Positions 42,740 through 52,384 of a stretch of DNA of 64,000 nt are shown here, one piece after another. Position 1 is the first letter of the stretch; each line of letters opens with the position of its first letter. Source of the stretch: CAVVAH01 sp963746175 (GTDB lineage Bacteria; Actinomycetota; Actinomycetes; JACCUZ01); assembly GCA_963746175.1 (NCBI GenBank), contig CAVVAH010000008.1, positions 248,001-312,000 on the forward strand, given 5' to 3'. Both the position numbers and the translations under genes were made by a program. Below the pieces are notes generated by a model. It made no database searches, had not been told where the DNA came from, and saw only the letters and a program-made list of their open reading frames with translations.

Positions 42740-43530
42740 TACGAGGTGTGGGGGTCCGGGGAGGTCAGGGGGTCCGGAGAGGCCTGGGGGTCCGGGACGT
42801 CGCTGGTCCTGGACTCCTCGGGCACCTGGGCGCGGAGGTGCCGCCACGCGGTCGCGGCCGCCTCCTGCTCGGCCTCCTTCTTGCTCCGGCCGCTGCCCTC
42901 GCCGTAGGCCTCGCCGCCGACCTGGACCACAGCGGTGAACACCTTCTCGTGGTCCGGGCCGGACTCGGAGACGACGTACTCCGGCACGCCGAGCGCGGCG
43001 GTGGCGGTGAGCTCCTGGAGGCTGGTCTTCCAGTCGAGGCCGGCACCGAGCGTCGCGGCCTGGTCGATCAGGGGGTCGAACAGGCGGTGCACCAGCTCGG
43101 CCGCCACCGCGAGCCCCTGGTCGATGTAGACGGCGCCGAGGACGGCCTCGAGGGTGTCGGCGAGGATCGAGGACTTGTCCCGGCCGCCGGTCGTCTCCTC
43201 GCCTCGGCCGAGCCGGACGACGTCGCCGAGCAAGAGGTCACGGCTGACGTCGGCGAGCGCACGCATGTTGACGACCGCGGCACGAAGCTTCGCCAGCTGG
43301 CCCTCCGGCAGCTCCGGATGGGTGCGGAAGAGCGTGTCGGTGACGACCAGCCCGAGGACCGAGTCACCGAGGAACTCCAGCCGCTCGTTGGTCGGGAGCC
43401 CGCCGTTCTCGTACGCGTACGAGCGGTGCGTGAGCGCGCGCTGGGCCAGAGCGGGGTCGATGCTGACACCGATCGCCTCGGCGAGGCGCCCCGGGAGGTC
43501 GTCGTCCCCGTGGGCCGGCTGCGCGGTCAC
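42739..43530 (-). CDS. rnc: Ribonuclease III
   Basis: 263 aa from the GTG at 43530. The RNase III signature E-R-L-E-F-L-G-D-S-V-L-G and the second catalytic block (D-T-L-E-A-V-L-G-A-V-Y-I-D-Q-G) carry the Mg-binding Glu/Asp residues. A C-terminal double-stranded-RNA-binding domain (S-G-R-S-K-K-E-A-E-Q-E-A-A) precedes a tail with an S/T-S-P-D-P repeat. Seven bases after rpmF, one base overlapping mutM. Confidence 0.96.
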   Translation of the reverse strand: MTAQPAHGDDDLPGRLAEAIGVSIDPALAQRALTHRSYAYENGGLPTNERLEFLGDSVLGLVVTDTLFRTHPELPEGQLAKLRAAVVNMRALADVSRDLLLGDVVRLGRGEETTGGRDKSSILADTLEAVLGAVYIDQGLAVAAELVHRLFDPLIDQAATLGAGLDWKTSLQELTATAALGVPEYVVSESGPDHEKVFTAVVQVGGEAYGEGSGRSKKEAEQEAAATAWRHLRAQVPEESRTSDVPDPQASPDPLTSPDPHTS

Positions 43531-43537
43531 GGACCGC

Positions 43538-43711
43538 TCAGACGTCGAGGACGTCGCGGTCGTTGTAGGTGCCGCAGGTGGGGCAGGCGACGTGCGCGAG
43601 CTTGGGCTCACGGCAGCGCTTGCAGGCCACCAGAGGCGCGGCGGTCGCCTTCCAGTTCGCCCGGCGCGAGCGCGTGTTGCTGCGCGACATCTTCCGCTTG
43701 GGAACGGCCAC
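43538..43711 (-). CDS. rpmF: 50S ribosomal protein L32
   Basis: 57 aa from a GTG start (V-A-V-P-K-R-K-M-S-R-S-N-T-R-S-R-R), too short for many gene callers. A zinc-ribbon form: C-K-R-C and C-P-T-C-G pairs are intact, so this is the zinc-containing C+ type rather than a C- paralogue. Followed by rnc 7 bp on; DUF177 upstream is the usual partner. Confidence 0.95.
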   Translation of the reverse strand: MAVPKRKMSRSNTRSRRANWKATAAPLVACKRCREPKLAHVACPTCGTYNDRDVLDV

Positions 43712-43795
43712 GGGTGATCTCTCCTGCTCTCGGTACGTCGGTCGTGCCTGTCGGTCGTGCTCGTCCGCTCGTCGGTGCTGCTTGCCGGGCGGTGC

Positions 43796-44380
43796 TCAGC
43801 TCGTGCTGTCGTTCTCTGTCCCGGTGGCCAGGCCCCGCAGGGCCTCCCACCGGGCGTCCACCTCGTCGTGCTCGTGCTCGGGGTCGTCCGCCAGTCGGGC
43901 CCCGCACCGCGGGCACAGACCGGGGCAGTCGTCCCGGCACAGCGGCTGGAGCGGCAGTGCGAGCACCACCGCGTCCCGGAGCGCCGGCTCGATGTCGAGC
44001 AGCACTCCGTCCATCTCCGGCAGCGGATCGGTGTCGTCGTCCTCGTCGCGCTCCTGCCCGGCGTGGGCGAAGAGCTCCTGCAGGTCGACCACGACCGGGA
44101 CCGTGACCGGGTCGAGACAGCGCACGCACTCCCCCGACGCGGTGCCGGACACCGTGCCGGAGACGAGGACGCCCTCCACCACCGACTCGAGCCGGAGGTC
44201 CAGCTCGAGCGGCGACCCCTCCCGGACGCCGAGCACGTCGTTGCCGAGATGGGCCGGTGCCGGAACAGAGCGGGAGACCGGGCGCATCGACCCTGGCCGT
44301 CGCCCCAGCTCCCGGGTGTCGAGAACAAGGGGCGAGCGGGGGTCGAGGCGGGGCGTGGCTCTCCTGCTCTCTTCGGGCAT
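43796..44380 (-). CDS. YceD/DUF177 family protein
   Basis: 194 aa. The family Cys motif is present: C-V-R-C-L in the middle and C-x3-C-P-G-L-C-P-x-C-G near residue 155. An acidic stretch (E-R-D-E-D-D-D-T-D) lies between. The family accompanies rpmF across bacteria and is implicated in 23S rRNA accumulation in plants and E. coli; role here by analogy. 84 bp upstream of rpmF. Confidence 0.92.
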   Translation of the reverse strand: MPEESRRATPRLDPRSPLVLDTRELGRRPGSMRPVSRSVPAPAHLGNDVLGVREGSPLELDLRLESVVEGVLVSGTVSGTASGECVRCLDPVTVPVVVDLQELFAHAGQERDEDDDTDPLPEMDGVLLDIEPALRDAVVLALPLQPLCRDDCPGLCPRCGARLADDPEHEHDEVDARWEALRGLATGTENDSTS

Positions 44381-44485
44381 GCTCAGGTCGGGTGTGACGG
44401 TCTCGGCCCCTGGCGGGACCGCCGGAAAGGCTACCTGACCGTGCCGGACCCAGTCACATCGTCACCGTTCGATGATCCACAGCGG

Positions 44486-45004
44486 TCAGGAGTGGTGCTC
44501 GGTCCCGAAGGGGTCGTGATCGGGGTCCTCGGCGGGGAACTCCTCGAGGTCGCCGACCGTGCTGCGGCCGCTGAGCTTGTCGCGGCCGCGCCGGACCGCG
44601 GTGAGCGTCTTCTCCAGCACGACCTCGAAGTTGGCCAGCTTGGTGTCGACGTAGTCGTCCACCTCGCCGCGCATGGTGCGGGCCTCGTCGGCGGCCTCCT
44701 GCCGGATCCTGGCCGCCTGGCGCTGCGACTCGCTGACCACCTCGGTCTCCGCGGTGAGCGCGACCCGCTCCTCCTCGGCCTTGGTGATGATCCGGGCGGC
44801 CTCGCGGCGGCCCTCGTCGACCACGGACTCGCGGTCGGCGAGCAGCATCTGGGCGTGCCGGAGGTCCTCGGGGAGCAGGCCGCGGATCTCCTCGAGCAGG
44901 CCGAGGACCTCGCCGCGGTTGACGATGCAGGACGCCGACATCGGCATCGCGCGGGAGTTCTCGACGACGGCGATGAGCTCGTCGAGCTTGTCGTGGACGT
45001 CCAC
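44486..45004 (-). CDS. SepIVA-like coiled-coil septation protein
   Basis: 172 aa, helical throughout with DivIVA-like opening (M-D-V-H-D-K-L-D-E-L-I-A-V-V-E-N-S-R-A-M-P) and a long coiled coil (K-A-E-E-E-R-V-A-L-T-A-E-T-E-V-V and the R-Q-A-A-R-I-R-Q-E-A segment). The R-A-M-P-M-S-A-S-C-I-V-N-R segment is characteristic of the actinobacterial family beside coaD. In mycobacteria the homologue SepIVA localises to the septum and is essential. Function here inferred from family and position. Confidence 0.82.
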   Translation of the reverse strand: MDVHDKLDELIAVVENSRAMPMSASCIVNRGEVLGLLEEIRGLLPEDLRHAQMLLADRESVVDEGRREAARIITKAEEERVALTAETEVVSESQRQAARIRQEAADEARTMRGEVDDYVDTKLANFEVVLEKTLTAVRRGRDKLSGRSTVGDLEEFPAEDPDHDPFGTEHHS

Positions 45005-45068
45005 GGGCGGCTGCCTCCGCGATGAGGTCGGACGGGTCGTGCAGGGCGGGCGGGGGTCCGCCGGTGCG

Positions 45069-45557
<489 letters not shown>

Positions 45558-45560
45558 AGG

Positions 45561-46151
45561 TCACTGCGTCCTCTCGCCCCGCTCCGGTCCGGCCTCGGCG
45601 GCGCGACCGTACCAAAGGGTCGCCTCCCCGTACCGCCGGGAGCGCACGCCGGCCCAGCCCGCGGGCCACGCCCAGTCGCCGCCGCGGGTCGAGCGCTCGA
45701 CGGCGGCAACGGCGTCGCCCGTCACCTGCGGCCGGAGGTCGGCCATCACCGCTCGGAGGTCCTCGTCGGGCAGGTCGTAGGGCGGGTCGGCGAACACCAC
45801 GTCGTACGCCGGGCCGGGCAGGCCGTCGGCGACGACCCGCTCGACCCGTCCCTGCCGCACGACCGCGCCCGGGAGACCGAGCGTCTCGACGTTGACCGTG
45901 ATGGTCCGGACGGCCCGCGGGTCGGACTCCACCAGCAGGGCGTGCGCGGCCCCGCGGCTGAGCGCCTCGAGGCCGACGGCGCCGCTGCCGGCGTAGAGGT
46001 CGAGGACCCGGCGGCCGGCCCAGGCACCGACGAGCGACGCGAGGCTGGAGAAGAGCGCCTCCCGGGCGCGGTCCGACGTGGGCCGCGTCCCGTCGCCGGG
46101 CGGGACGGCGAGCCGGCGGCCCCGGGCCGCGCCGGCGACGACCCGGGTCAC
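45561..46151 (-). CDS. rsmD: 16S rRNA (guanine966-N2)-methyltransferase RsmD
   Basis: 196 aa from the GTG at 46151 (the frame is open well upstream but without similarity). S-adenosylmethionine-binding D-L-Y-A-G-S-G-A-V-G-L-E-A-L-S-R-G-A and the N-methyltransferase motif D-P-P-Y are intact. N-terminal R-V-V-A-G-A-A-R-G-R-R-L is typical. In most actinobacteria recG follows upstream; here two other genes separate them. Confidence 0.94.
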   Translation of the reverse strand: MTRVVAGAARGRRLAVPPGDGTRPTSDRAREALFSSLASLVGAWAGRRVLDLYAGSGAVGLEALSRGAAHALLVESDPRAVRTITVNVETLGLPGAVVRQGRVERVVADGLPGPAYDVVFADPPYDLPDEDLRAVMADLRPQVTGDAVAAVERSTRGGDWAWPAGWAGVRSRRYGEATLWYGRAAEAGPERGERTQ

Positions 46152-46236
46152 TGCGCGACCGCGTCGCGAGAGCGGGCGGTGCGGGTCATTCGATGAGGAC
46201 CGCCAACGCCACCCGGTCGGCCGCTTCTCGGCCGCG

Positions 46237-46938
46237 CTACAGGTTCTCGCAGTTGACGATCGTGTCCGCTCCGAGGCCACCGAAGCAGCTGTCGTCGTTG
46301 CCACCCGGCGGGAACGGCAGCGGCCCGGGCGGCGGCGGGCTGGGGTTGTCGCCGTCGATGGAGTCCGCTCCCGCACCGCCACGAATGACATCGCTGCCGT
46401 AGTTGCCCCACAGCGTGTCGTCTCCACGGTCACCGCGCATCAGGTCGTCACCTGGGCCGCCGAAACCGACGTCGTTCCCGGCTGCGCCCCGGACGTCGTC
46501 GTCTCCACCCATCCCGATGACCTGGTCGTCGCCTGCCCCGGCGCGCAGGACGTCGTCGCCACCCAGGCCGGCGAGGACGTCGTCGCCATAGCCGCCCACC
46601 AGCGTGTCGTCGTTGGCTCCGTCGGACGGCGCGAACGGGGGAGCATCGAAGCCGTCGCCGATCAACACGTCGTCGCCGAGATTCCCGTAGACGACATCGT
46701 TCCCGGCACCGGCGCAGACGACGTCGTCACCACCGCGCGCCCACACGATGTCGTCACCGTCGCCGGTGACGATGACGTCGTCGCCCGCTGTGCCGAGCAC
46801 CGTCCCGGAGCCGACGATGGTGGCCGGCTGCTCCTCCCCCGGCGGTCCGCACAGCGGCGCGTCTTCTGCCGTCGCCACCCCACTCAGCTGCATCGTGACG
46901 ATCATCGAGGTACCGAGTACTGCCAAGAGACGCTTCAT
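46237..46938 (-). CDS. Secreted RTX-type calcium-binding repeat protein
   Basis: 233 aa from the ATG at 46938, chosen because a GGGGGATGG purine run is correctly spaced from it; an ATG two codons earlier is too close to that run. A signal peptide ends at G-V-A-T-A near residue 24. About sixteen degenerate RTX nonapeptides follow (G-D-D-V-x-x-G type), interrupted by two Pro-rich gaps, and the chain ends C-E-N-L. RTX turns bind Ca2+ and fold outside the cell. With an N-terminal signal peptide it would use Sec rather than type I secretion. The repeats are mirrored in the DNA as recurring GACGACGTC. No catalytic domain. Confidence 0.88.
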   Translation of the reverse strand: MKRLLAVLGTSMIVTMQLSGVATAEDAPLCGPPGEEQPATIVGSGTVLGTAGDDVIVTGDGDDIVWARGGDDVVCAGAGNDVVYGNLGDDVLIGDGFDAPPFAPSDGANDDTLVGGYGDDVLAGLGGDDVLRAGAGDDQVIGMGGDDDVRGAAGNDVGFGGPGDDLMRGDRGDDTLWGNYGSDVIRGGAGADSIDGDNPSPPPPGPLPFPPGGNDDSCFGGLGADTIVNCENL

Positions 46939-47062
46939 GGCCATCCCCCATGTGAGATCCGACACCCGGACTCAAGCACAGCACCTGGTGTCTGCGCCAT
47001 GCCCGCGGGCCCTCGGACTTCGCCCGTTCCGGCTCGCCGCACTCGGCGCCTAGGTTGGGCCG

Positions 47063-48004
47063 ATGATGAGGACTGGTAGGAGAGTGAGAGGTCCGCGGCT
47101 CGGCGTCGCCTCCGCGCTCGTGGTCTGCCTGCTCTCGGCATCGTGCACCGGCGCGGAGTCCGCGCCGGGCGGGGCCGACCCCACCCGGCAACCCGGGAGG
47201 TCCCTGGCAGGCGTGGCCCAGGCCGACGAGACGGTGAAGGTCGTGGCGGCCGGCGACATCGCCCGGACACCGGCGGACGGAGCCGGCACCGCGCGACTCG
47301 TCCGTTCCCTGTCCCCGGCCGCGGTGCTGGCGCTCGGCGACACGGCGTACGACCGGGGGTCTGCGGAGGAGTACCGGGAGAACTACGACCCCACCTGGGG
47401 GGCGTTCAAGAAGATCACGCGTCCGATTCCTGGCAACCACGAGTACAAGACCCCGCACGCAGCGGGCTACTTCCAGTACTTCCGCCGGCAGGTCGGAGAT
47501 CGTGAGTACTACGCCTGGAACGCCGGCCCGTGGCGGATCTACGCGTTGAACTGCGAGATCGACTGCGGGAGAGGTTCCCCACAGCTGCGTTGGCTGACTC
47601 GCGACCTGGCTCGGCATGCCGCACGACCTGCCCTCGCGGCCGTGCACAGCCCCCTGTTCACCTGCTCGACCAGACATCCCCCGGCGCGTCGGCTCGACGA
47701 CCTCTGGGAAGCCCTGCAGGCCGGCAACGGCCAGCTCGTCCTCTCCGGGGACAACCACGCGTATGAACGCTTTCGTCGACAGACCGCGGAAGGACAACCG
47801 TCGTCGGGCGGTCTACGGCAGTTCGTGGTGGGAACCGGCGGGGCGGCGCTGTACCCCCTGCGGCCGCGATGCACCGGCCGGGAGGCCGAGAGCGACATGA
47901 CCGAGGGGGTCCTGGAGCTCACGCTGGAGAAGTCGTCCTTCTCGTGGCGGTTCGTCTCCGTGCAGGGCGACGTCCTGGACAGCGGCCGGGACGACGTCGT
48001 CTGA
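47063..48004 (+). CDS. Lipoprotein metallophosphoesterase (calcineurin-like, purple-acid-phosphatase type)
   Basis: 313 aa. A signal peptide with lipobox L-L-S-A-S-C near residue 28 anchors it outside. The phosphoesterase motif set is complete: A-A-G-D-I, L-G-D-T-A-Y, P-G-N-H-E-Y, A-V-H-S-P-L-F and G-D-N-H-A-Y-E-R-F (the His/Asp dimetal ligands). It faces away from the RTX gene across a gap of about 120 bp with a TAGGTT hexamer at 47051-47056, close enough to suggest a near-leaderless message. Substrate unknown. Confidence 0.85.
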   Translation: MMRTGRRVRGPRLGVASALVVCLLSASCTGAESAPGGADPTRQPGRSLAGVAQADETVKVVAAGDIARTPADGAGTARLVRSLSPAAVLALGDTAYDRGSAEEYRENYDPTWGAFKKITRPIPGNHEYKTPHAAGYFQYFRRQVGDREYYAWNAGPWRIYALNCEIDCGRGSPQLRWLTRDLARHAARPALAAVHSPLFTCSTRHPPARRLDDLWEALQAGNGQLVLSGDNHAYERFRRQTAEGQPSSGGLRQFVVGTGGAALYPLRPRCTGREAESDMTEGVLELTLEKSSFSWRFVSVQGDVLDSGRDDVV

Positions 48005-48058
48005 GAGGCCGGCCGACCCTCGTCCCCCGAGCGCGAAGGACTCCGCGCACCGCGGTGG

Positions 48059-50251
48059 TCACGCCTTCTCGAGGTAGTCGGCGTTCTGCTCGGCGAGCAC
48101 CCGCTCCACCGCGTCGCGCAGCGCGTCGTGCCGCTGCAGCCGTGGGTCGCCCGCGACCACCGCCGTGGCGTCCTCGCGCGCGTCGGCGATCACCTGCTCG
48201 TCGCGGAGCACGGAGAGCAGCCGCAGGCTGGACCGCCGGCCGGACTGGCTGGCACCGAGCACGTCGCCCTCGCGGCGGGTCTCGAGGTCGAGCCGGGACA
48301 GCTCGAAGCCGTCGAGGGTCGCGGCCACGGCGTCGAGCCGCTCGCGGGCGGGGCTGCCGGCCTCGGAGTCGGTGACGAGCAGGCAGAGGCCGGGCGCGAC
48401 ACCCCGGCCGACCCGGCCGCGGAGCTGGTGCAGCTGCGAGACGCCGAACCGGTCGGCGTCGAGGACCACCATGCCCGTGGCGTTCGCGACGTCGACCCCG
48501 ACCTCCACGACGGTGGTCGCGACGAGGACGTCGACCTCGCCGGCCGCGAACCGGCGCATGACGTCGTCCTTGGCCTCGGGTGGCAGCCGGCCATGGAGGA
48601 CCTCGACCCGCAGGCCGGCCAGCGGGCCGTCGGCGAGCATCGGCGCGACGTCGAGGACGGCGAGCGCCGGCCGCAGCGCGGTCGTGGCCTCGTCGGCGTC
48701 GGCGGGCTCGCCGCCGGCGCCGTCGTCGAGGGCGTCGGTCTCGGTGCCGCCGATGCGCGGGCACACGACGTAGACCTGGTGGCCGGCGTCGACCTCCTCG
48801 CGCACCCGGGCCCAGGTCCGCTCGAGGAAGTGCGGCTTCTCCCCCGCCGGGACGACGTGCGAGGTGATCGGCGACCGGCCGGCGGGCAGCTCGGTGAGGG
48901 TCGAGACGTCGAGGTCGCCGAAGACCGTCATCGCCACGGTGCGCGGGATGGGTGTCGCGGTCATCACGAGCAGGTGGGGCGGGACCTTCGCCTTGGCGCG
49001 CAAGGCGTCGCGCTGCTCGACGCCGAACCGGTGCTGCTCGTCGACGACCACCAGCCCGAGGTCCTGGAAGTCGACGGTGTCCTGGATCAGCGAGTGCGTG
49101 CCGATGACGATGCCGGCGTCGCCGCTGACGATCTCGAGCAGGTTGGTGCGCCGGGCGGCGGTGTTCTGCGACCCGGTGAGCAGGGCGACCCGGGTGCCGA
49201 GGTCGGAGCCGCCCAGCAGCCCGCGTTCGGCGAGCGGCCCGAGCATCGCGGAGATCGACCGGTGGTGCTGCTGCGCCAGGACCTCGGTGGGTGCGAGCAG
49301 CGCGGCCTGGCCACCGGCGTCGACCACGGCGAGCATGGCCCGCAGCGCCACGACGGTCTTGCCCGAGCCGACCTCGCCCTGGAGCAGCCGGTGCATCGGG
49401 TGCTCGCGGGCGAGGTCCGCCGAGATCGCCGCGCTGACCTCCTCCTGACCGCGGGTGAGCGTGAACGGGAGGCGTGCATCGAACGCCGCGAGCAGCCCGT
49501 CGGTGCGCGGCACCCTGGCGGTGGCCGGCTCGGCCATGACGTCGGCGCGGCGCTGTGCCAGGACCGCCTGCAGCACGAACGCCTCGTCGAACCGCAGCCG
49601 GAGCTGCGACCGGCGTACGTCGTCGCGGGTGTCGGGCCGGTGGACCAGCCGCAGGGCGTCTGCCAGGCCCATCAACCCGCGGCGCAGCCGGACCTCGGGC
49701 GGCAGCGGGTCGGGCAGGGCGGCCTCGTCGGCGAGCGCGACGTCGAGCGCCACCCGGACGGCCTTGATGAGCCGCCAGGAGGGCATCTTGGCGGTCGCGG
49801 GGTAGACCGGCATGAGCGAACCGGCGAAGTCCTCGGCGTCGTCGCCCACCGCCACCTCGGGGTTGGTCAGGGTCAGGCGGTTGCGGAAGACCTCCACCTT
49901 GCCCGCGAAGAACGCCTCCGCCCCTGCGTGCAGGTCCTTGTCGCGCCAGCGCTGGTTGAAGAAGGTGACGGTGATCTTCGTTCGGCCGTCGGTGATGACG
50001 ACGTCGAGCTTGTGCAGCTTGGGCTTCAGCTGCCGGCCGGACACCGAGTGGATGGTGGCCTGGACGGTGGCGATCTCGCCGGGGCGCAGCGCCGAGAGGT
50101 CGGTCAGCTCGCCGCGTTCGTAGTAGCGACGGGGGTAGTGCCGCAGCAGGTCCTCGACGGTGGCGATGCCCAGCTTGTCGGTGAGCTCCTTGGCCGTGGC
50201 ACCGCCGACGACCGACTTCACCGGTGCCTGCAGGGAGACCATCGGCGTCAC
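48059..50251 (-). CDS. recG: ATP-dependent DNA helicase RecG
   Basis: 730 aa; GTG start at 50251 overlaps the DAK2-gene stop, and an internal ATG at 50242 is also possible. A wedge/OB domain in the first 150 residues, then helicase motifs: Walker A G-E-V-G-S-G-K-T-V-V-A, D-E-Q-H box, M-T-A-T-P-I-P-R-T and motif VI region Q-L-H-Q-L-R-G-R-V-G-R. Rescues stalled forks by branch migration. Normal length. Confidence 0.96.
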   Translation of the reverse strand: MTPMVSLQAPVKSVVGGATAKELTDKLGIATVEDLLRHYPRRYYERGELTDLSALRPGEIATVQATIHSVSGRQLKPKLHKLDVVITDGRTKITVTFFNQRWRDKDLHAGAEAFFAGKVEVFRNRLTLTNPEVAVGDDAEDFAGSLMPVYPATAKMPSWRLIKAVRVALDVALADEAALPDPLPPEVRLRRGLMGLADALRLVHRPDTRDDVRRSQLRLRFDEAFVLQAVLAQRRADVMAEPATARVPRTDGLLAAFDARLPFTLTRGQEEVSAAISADLAREHPMHRLLQGEVGSGKTVVALRAMLAVVDAGGQAALLAPTEVLAQQHHRSISAMLGPLAERGLLGGSDLGTRVALLTGSQNTAARRTNLLEIVSGDAGIVIGTHSLIQDTVDFQDLGLVVVDEQHRFGVEQRDALRAKAKVPPHLLVMTATPIPRTVAMTVFGDLDVSTLTELPAGRSPITSHVVPAGEKPHFLERTWARVREEVDAGHQVYVVCPRIGGTETDALDDGAGGEPADADEATTALRPALAVLDVAPMLADGPLAGLRVEVLHGRLPPEAKDDVMRRFAAGEVDVLVATTVVEVGVDVANATGMVVLDADRFGVSQLHQLRGRVGRGVAPGLCLLVTDSEAGSPARERLDAVAATLDGFELSRLDLETRREGDVLGASQSGRRSSLRLLSVLRDEQVIADAREDATAVVAGDPRLQRHDALRDAVERVLAEQNADYLEKA

Positions 50252-51909
50252 TCGACCCCGATGAGCAGCGGGTAGCGCGGCTGGCCCCCGTCGTAGAGGA
50301 CGGTGTCGACGGCCGGTCGGCCGTCGCGGGCGTGGTCGGCCACCGCCTCCGCCAGGGCCGGGTCGGCGTCGAGGCCGGTGACCAGGGTGACCAGCTCGCC
50401 CCCGGAGCCGAGCATCCGGTCGACCACGGTGCGCGCCACCGTCGCCAGGTCGTCGCCGATGACGGCGAAGTCGCCGTCGACGATGCCGAGCACGTCGCCC
50501 GGCTGGCAGACGCCGGCCATGGTCACCGCCTCACGGGCGGCGACGGTCACGCCGCCGTGGCGGCAGTGGCCGGCGGCCGCGGTCATGGCGACCACGTCGT
50601 CCTCGAAGCGCCGGTCGGGGTCGTGCACGGCCAGCGCCGCGATCGCCTGGACGCTGGCCCGGGTCGGGATCACGGCGACCCGCAGGCCCTCGTCGCGGGC
50701 CTTGCCGGCAGCGGCCTCGGCGACCGCGAGGCTGTCGGCGTCGTTGGGCAGGACGACCAGGTCTCGCGCACGGGCCTGCCGCAGTCCGGTGAGCAGCTCG
50801 GCGGTGGACGCCCGCCGGCCCGGACCGCCGTGGACGACCGTCGCCCCGGCGGCCTCGAACAGCGCGGCCAGGCCGTCACCGGCCACCACCGACACCACAC
50901 CACGGCTGTCGCCGGGCAGCTCGCCCACGGCGGCCCGGGCGGCCTCGCGGAAGTGCGTGACCCGGATCCGGTGCGGCCGGCCGGCTTCGATCCCGGCCTC
51001 CACGGCGGCGCCGACGTCGTCGACGTGCACGTGGACGTTCCACGTCGGTTCCGCGCCGACCACGACGAGCGAGTCGCCGAGCGGCCCGAGGGCAGCGCGC
51101 AGCGGCGGGATCGCGTCGGCCGGCGCGTCGAGGAGGTACATCACCTCGTACGTCGGGCCGTGGGCATCGGGGTCCTCGACGTCGAGGCCGCTGCGCGGCC
51201 GCGCCGCCTCGGTCTCGGCAGGCGGCCGCCGGGTGTCGATGGCGGCGGGGGCCGCTCCGGTCACGACCGACGCGAGGGCGTCGAGCAGCACGCACACCCC
51301 CCGGCCACCCGCGTCGACGACCCCGGCCCGGGCCAGGACGTCGAGCTGCTGCGGGGTCTCGGCGAGCGCGACCCGGGCACCCTCGGCGGCGGCGGTGACG
51401 ACCGCGGCCAGCCGGGTGTCGTCGGCACCGCCGTCGACAGCACCGGCGGCCCGTTCGGCGGCGACTCGCGCGACGGTGAGCATGGTGCCCTCGACGGGGT
51501 GCGCCACGGCGTCGTACGCCGCCTTGGCCCCGGCCGTGAGCGCCTGCGACAGGCCGGCGGCGTCGACCGCGCCGGTGACGTCCTCGACCGCGTCAGCCAT
51601 CCCGCGCAGAAGCTGGGACAGGATCACCCCGGAGTTGCCCCGGGCCCCCATCAGCGCGCCGTGGGCCAGGGCGGACATCAGCCGACGCGGGGTGGGCGTC
51701 TCGGTGTCCTCCCCCCGCAGCGAGGAGCCGGTCAGCGACTCGACCGCCGCGGCCAGGGTGAGGTGCAGGTTGGTGCCGGTGTCGCCGTCCGGGACCGGGT
51801 AGACGTTGAGCTCGTCGATCTCGTCACGGGCCGCTTCGAGCGCGTCGCGCGCGGCCGTGGCCCAGCGCGCGACGGACCCGCCGTCGAGGCGGGCCAGGGT
51901 GGCGGTCAC
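50248..51909 (-). CDS. DAK2/DegV-type (FakA-like) kinase domain protein
   Basis: 553 aa from the GTG at 51909. The N-terminal DhaL/DAK2 domain has the Mg/ATP loop N-V-Y-P-V-P-D-G-D-T-G-T-N and H-G-A-L-M-G-A-R-G-N-S-G-V. A middle domain and a C-terminal region with H-V-H-V-D-D follow. In Staphylococcus the homologue FakA phosphorylates fatty acids bound to FakB; whether this protein does so is inference, and no fakB lies here. Partner of recG in most actinobacteria. Confidence 0.88.
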   Translation of the reverse strand: MTATLARLDGGSVARWATAARDALEAARDEIDELNVYPVPDGDTGTNLHLTLAAAVESLTGSSLRGEDTETPTPRRLMSALAHGALMGARGNSGVILSQLLRGMADAVEDVTGAVDAAGLSQALTAGAKAAYDAVAHPVEGTMLTVARVAAERAAGAVDGGADDTRLAAVVTAAAEGARVALAETPQQLDVLARAGVVDAGGRGVCVLLDALASVVTGAAPAAIDTRRPPAETEAARPRSGLDVEDPDAHGPTYEVMYLLDAPADAIPPLRAALGPLGDSLVVVGAEPTWNVHVHVDDVGAAVEAGIEAGRPHRIRVTHFREAARAAVGELPGDSRGVVSVVAGDGLAALFEAAGATVVHGGPGRRASTAELLTGLRQARARDLVVLPNDADSLAVAEAAAGKARDEGLRVAVIPTRASVQAIAALAVHDPDRRFEDDVVAMTAAAGHCRHGGVTVAAREAVTMAGVCQPGDVLGIVDGDFAVIGDDLATVARTVVDRMLGSGGELVTLVTGLDADPALAEAVADHARDGRPAVDTVLYDGGQPRYPLLIGVE

Positions 51910-51998
51910 GAGCGAGAATCTAGTGTCCCTGCTGGACACCGGGCCGGACACGGCGCGCCGGCACGGTGTCGGTGGCCGAGCGGGGCGCCGTCGCCGGT

Positions 51999-52028
51999 TT
52001 GGGTCCGGGCGCGCCGGTCGGTTACGCT
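51999..52028 (+). promoter_or_regulatory. Candidate rpmB promoter
   Basis: TTGGGT (51999-52004), an 18-nt spacer and TACGCT (52023-52028). Both boxes resemble actinobacterial housekeeping promoters. It lies about 110 bp upstream of the rpmB GTG, in the gap divergent from the DAK2 gene. Confidence 0.4.
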
Positions 52029-52137
52029 TCTGCGGTTGCCCGGACGCCCGGGCGCCCCCCGTCTGCGTCGCGGCCCGCGCCGCCGCGCGCCCGCCTGACG
52101 ATCACACCGATCGGGAACCATCGAGGAGTTGTTCACC

Positions 52138-52332
52138 GTGGCTGCCAACTGCGACGTCTGCGGCAAGGGTCCGGGCTTCGGTCACAGCATCTCCCACTCG
52201 CACCGGCGCACGAAGCGCCGCTGGAACCCCAACATCCAGACGGTGCGCGCCATGGTCGGCAAGACCGGCAAGACCCCCAAGAAGCTCAACGTGTGCACCT
52301 CCTGCATCAAGGCAGGCAAGGTCACGCGCTAG
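52138..52332 (+). CDS. rpmB: 50S ribosomal protein L28
   Basis: 64 aa from the GTG at 52138, preceded by a GAGGAG Shine-Dalgarno 9-10 nt upstream. Sequence reads A-A-N-C-D-V-C-G-K-G-P-G-F-G-H and ends C-T-S-C-I-K-A-G-K-V-T-R, so both C-x2-C zinc pairs are present (C+ type). Followed by a strong hairpin. On the opposite strand the frame of the next gene stays open across all of rpmB. Confidence 0.95.
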   Translation: MAANCDVCGKGPGFGHSISHSHRRTKRRWNPNIQTVRAMVGKTGKTPKKLNVCTSCIKAGKVTR

Positions 52333-52347
52333 CTGCGCCCCGACTCC

Positions 52348-52378
52348 GACGGCCGGTCCCCGCTGGGGGCCGGCCGTC
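52348..52378. terminator. Bidirectional hairpin terminator between rpmB and the convergent gene
   Basis: GACGGCCGG (52348-52356) pairs with CCGGCCGTC (52370-52378); the loop itself can pair as CCCC/GGGG. A TCGTCGTC tail follows on the plus strand. Located 16 bp past the rpmB stop. Confidence 0.7.
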
Positions 52379-52384
52379 GTCGTC

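Noticed and set aside
46078..47079. Plus-strand frame of 333 codons opposite the RTX gene
   Set aside because: Composed of V-V-T/D-D-V repeats that mirror the RTX repeat DNA; the minus strand has signal peptide and true RTX turns.
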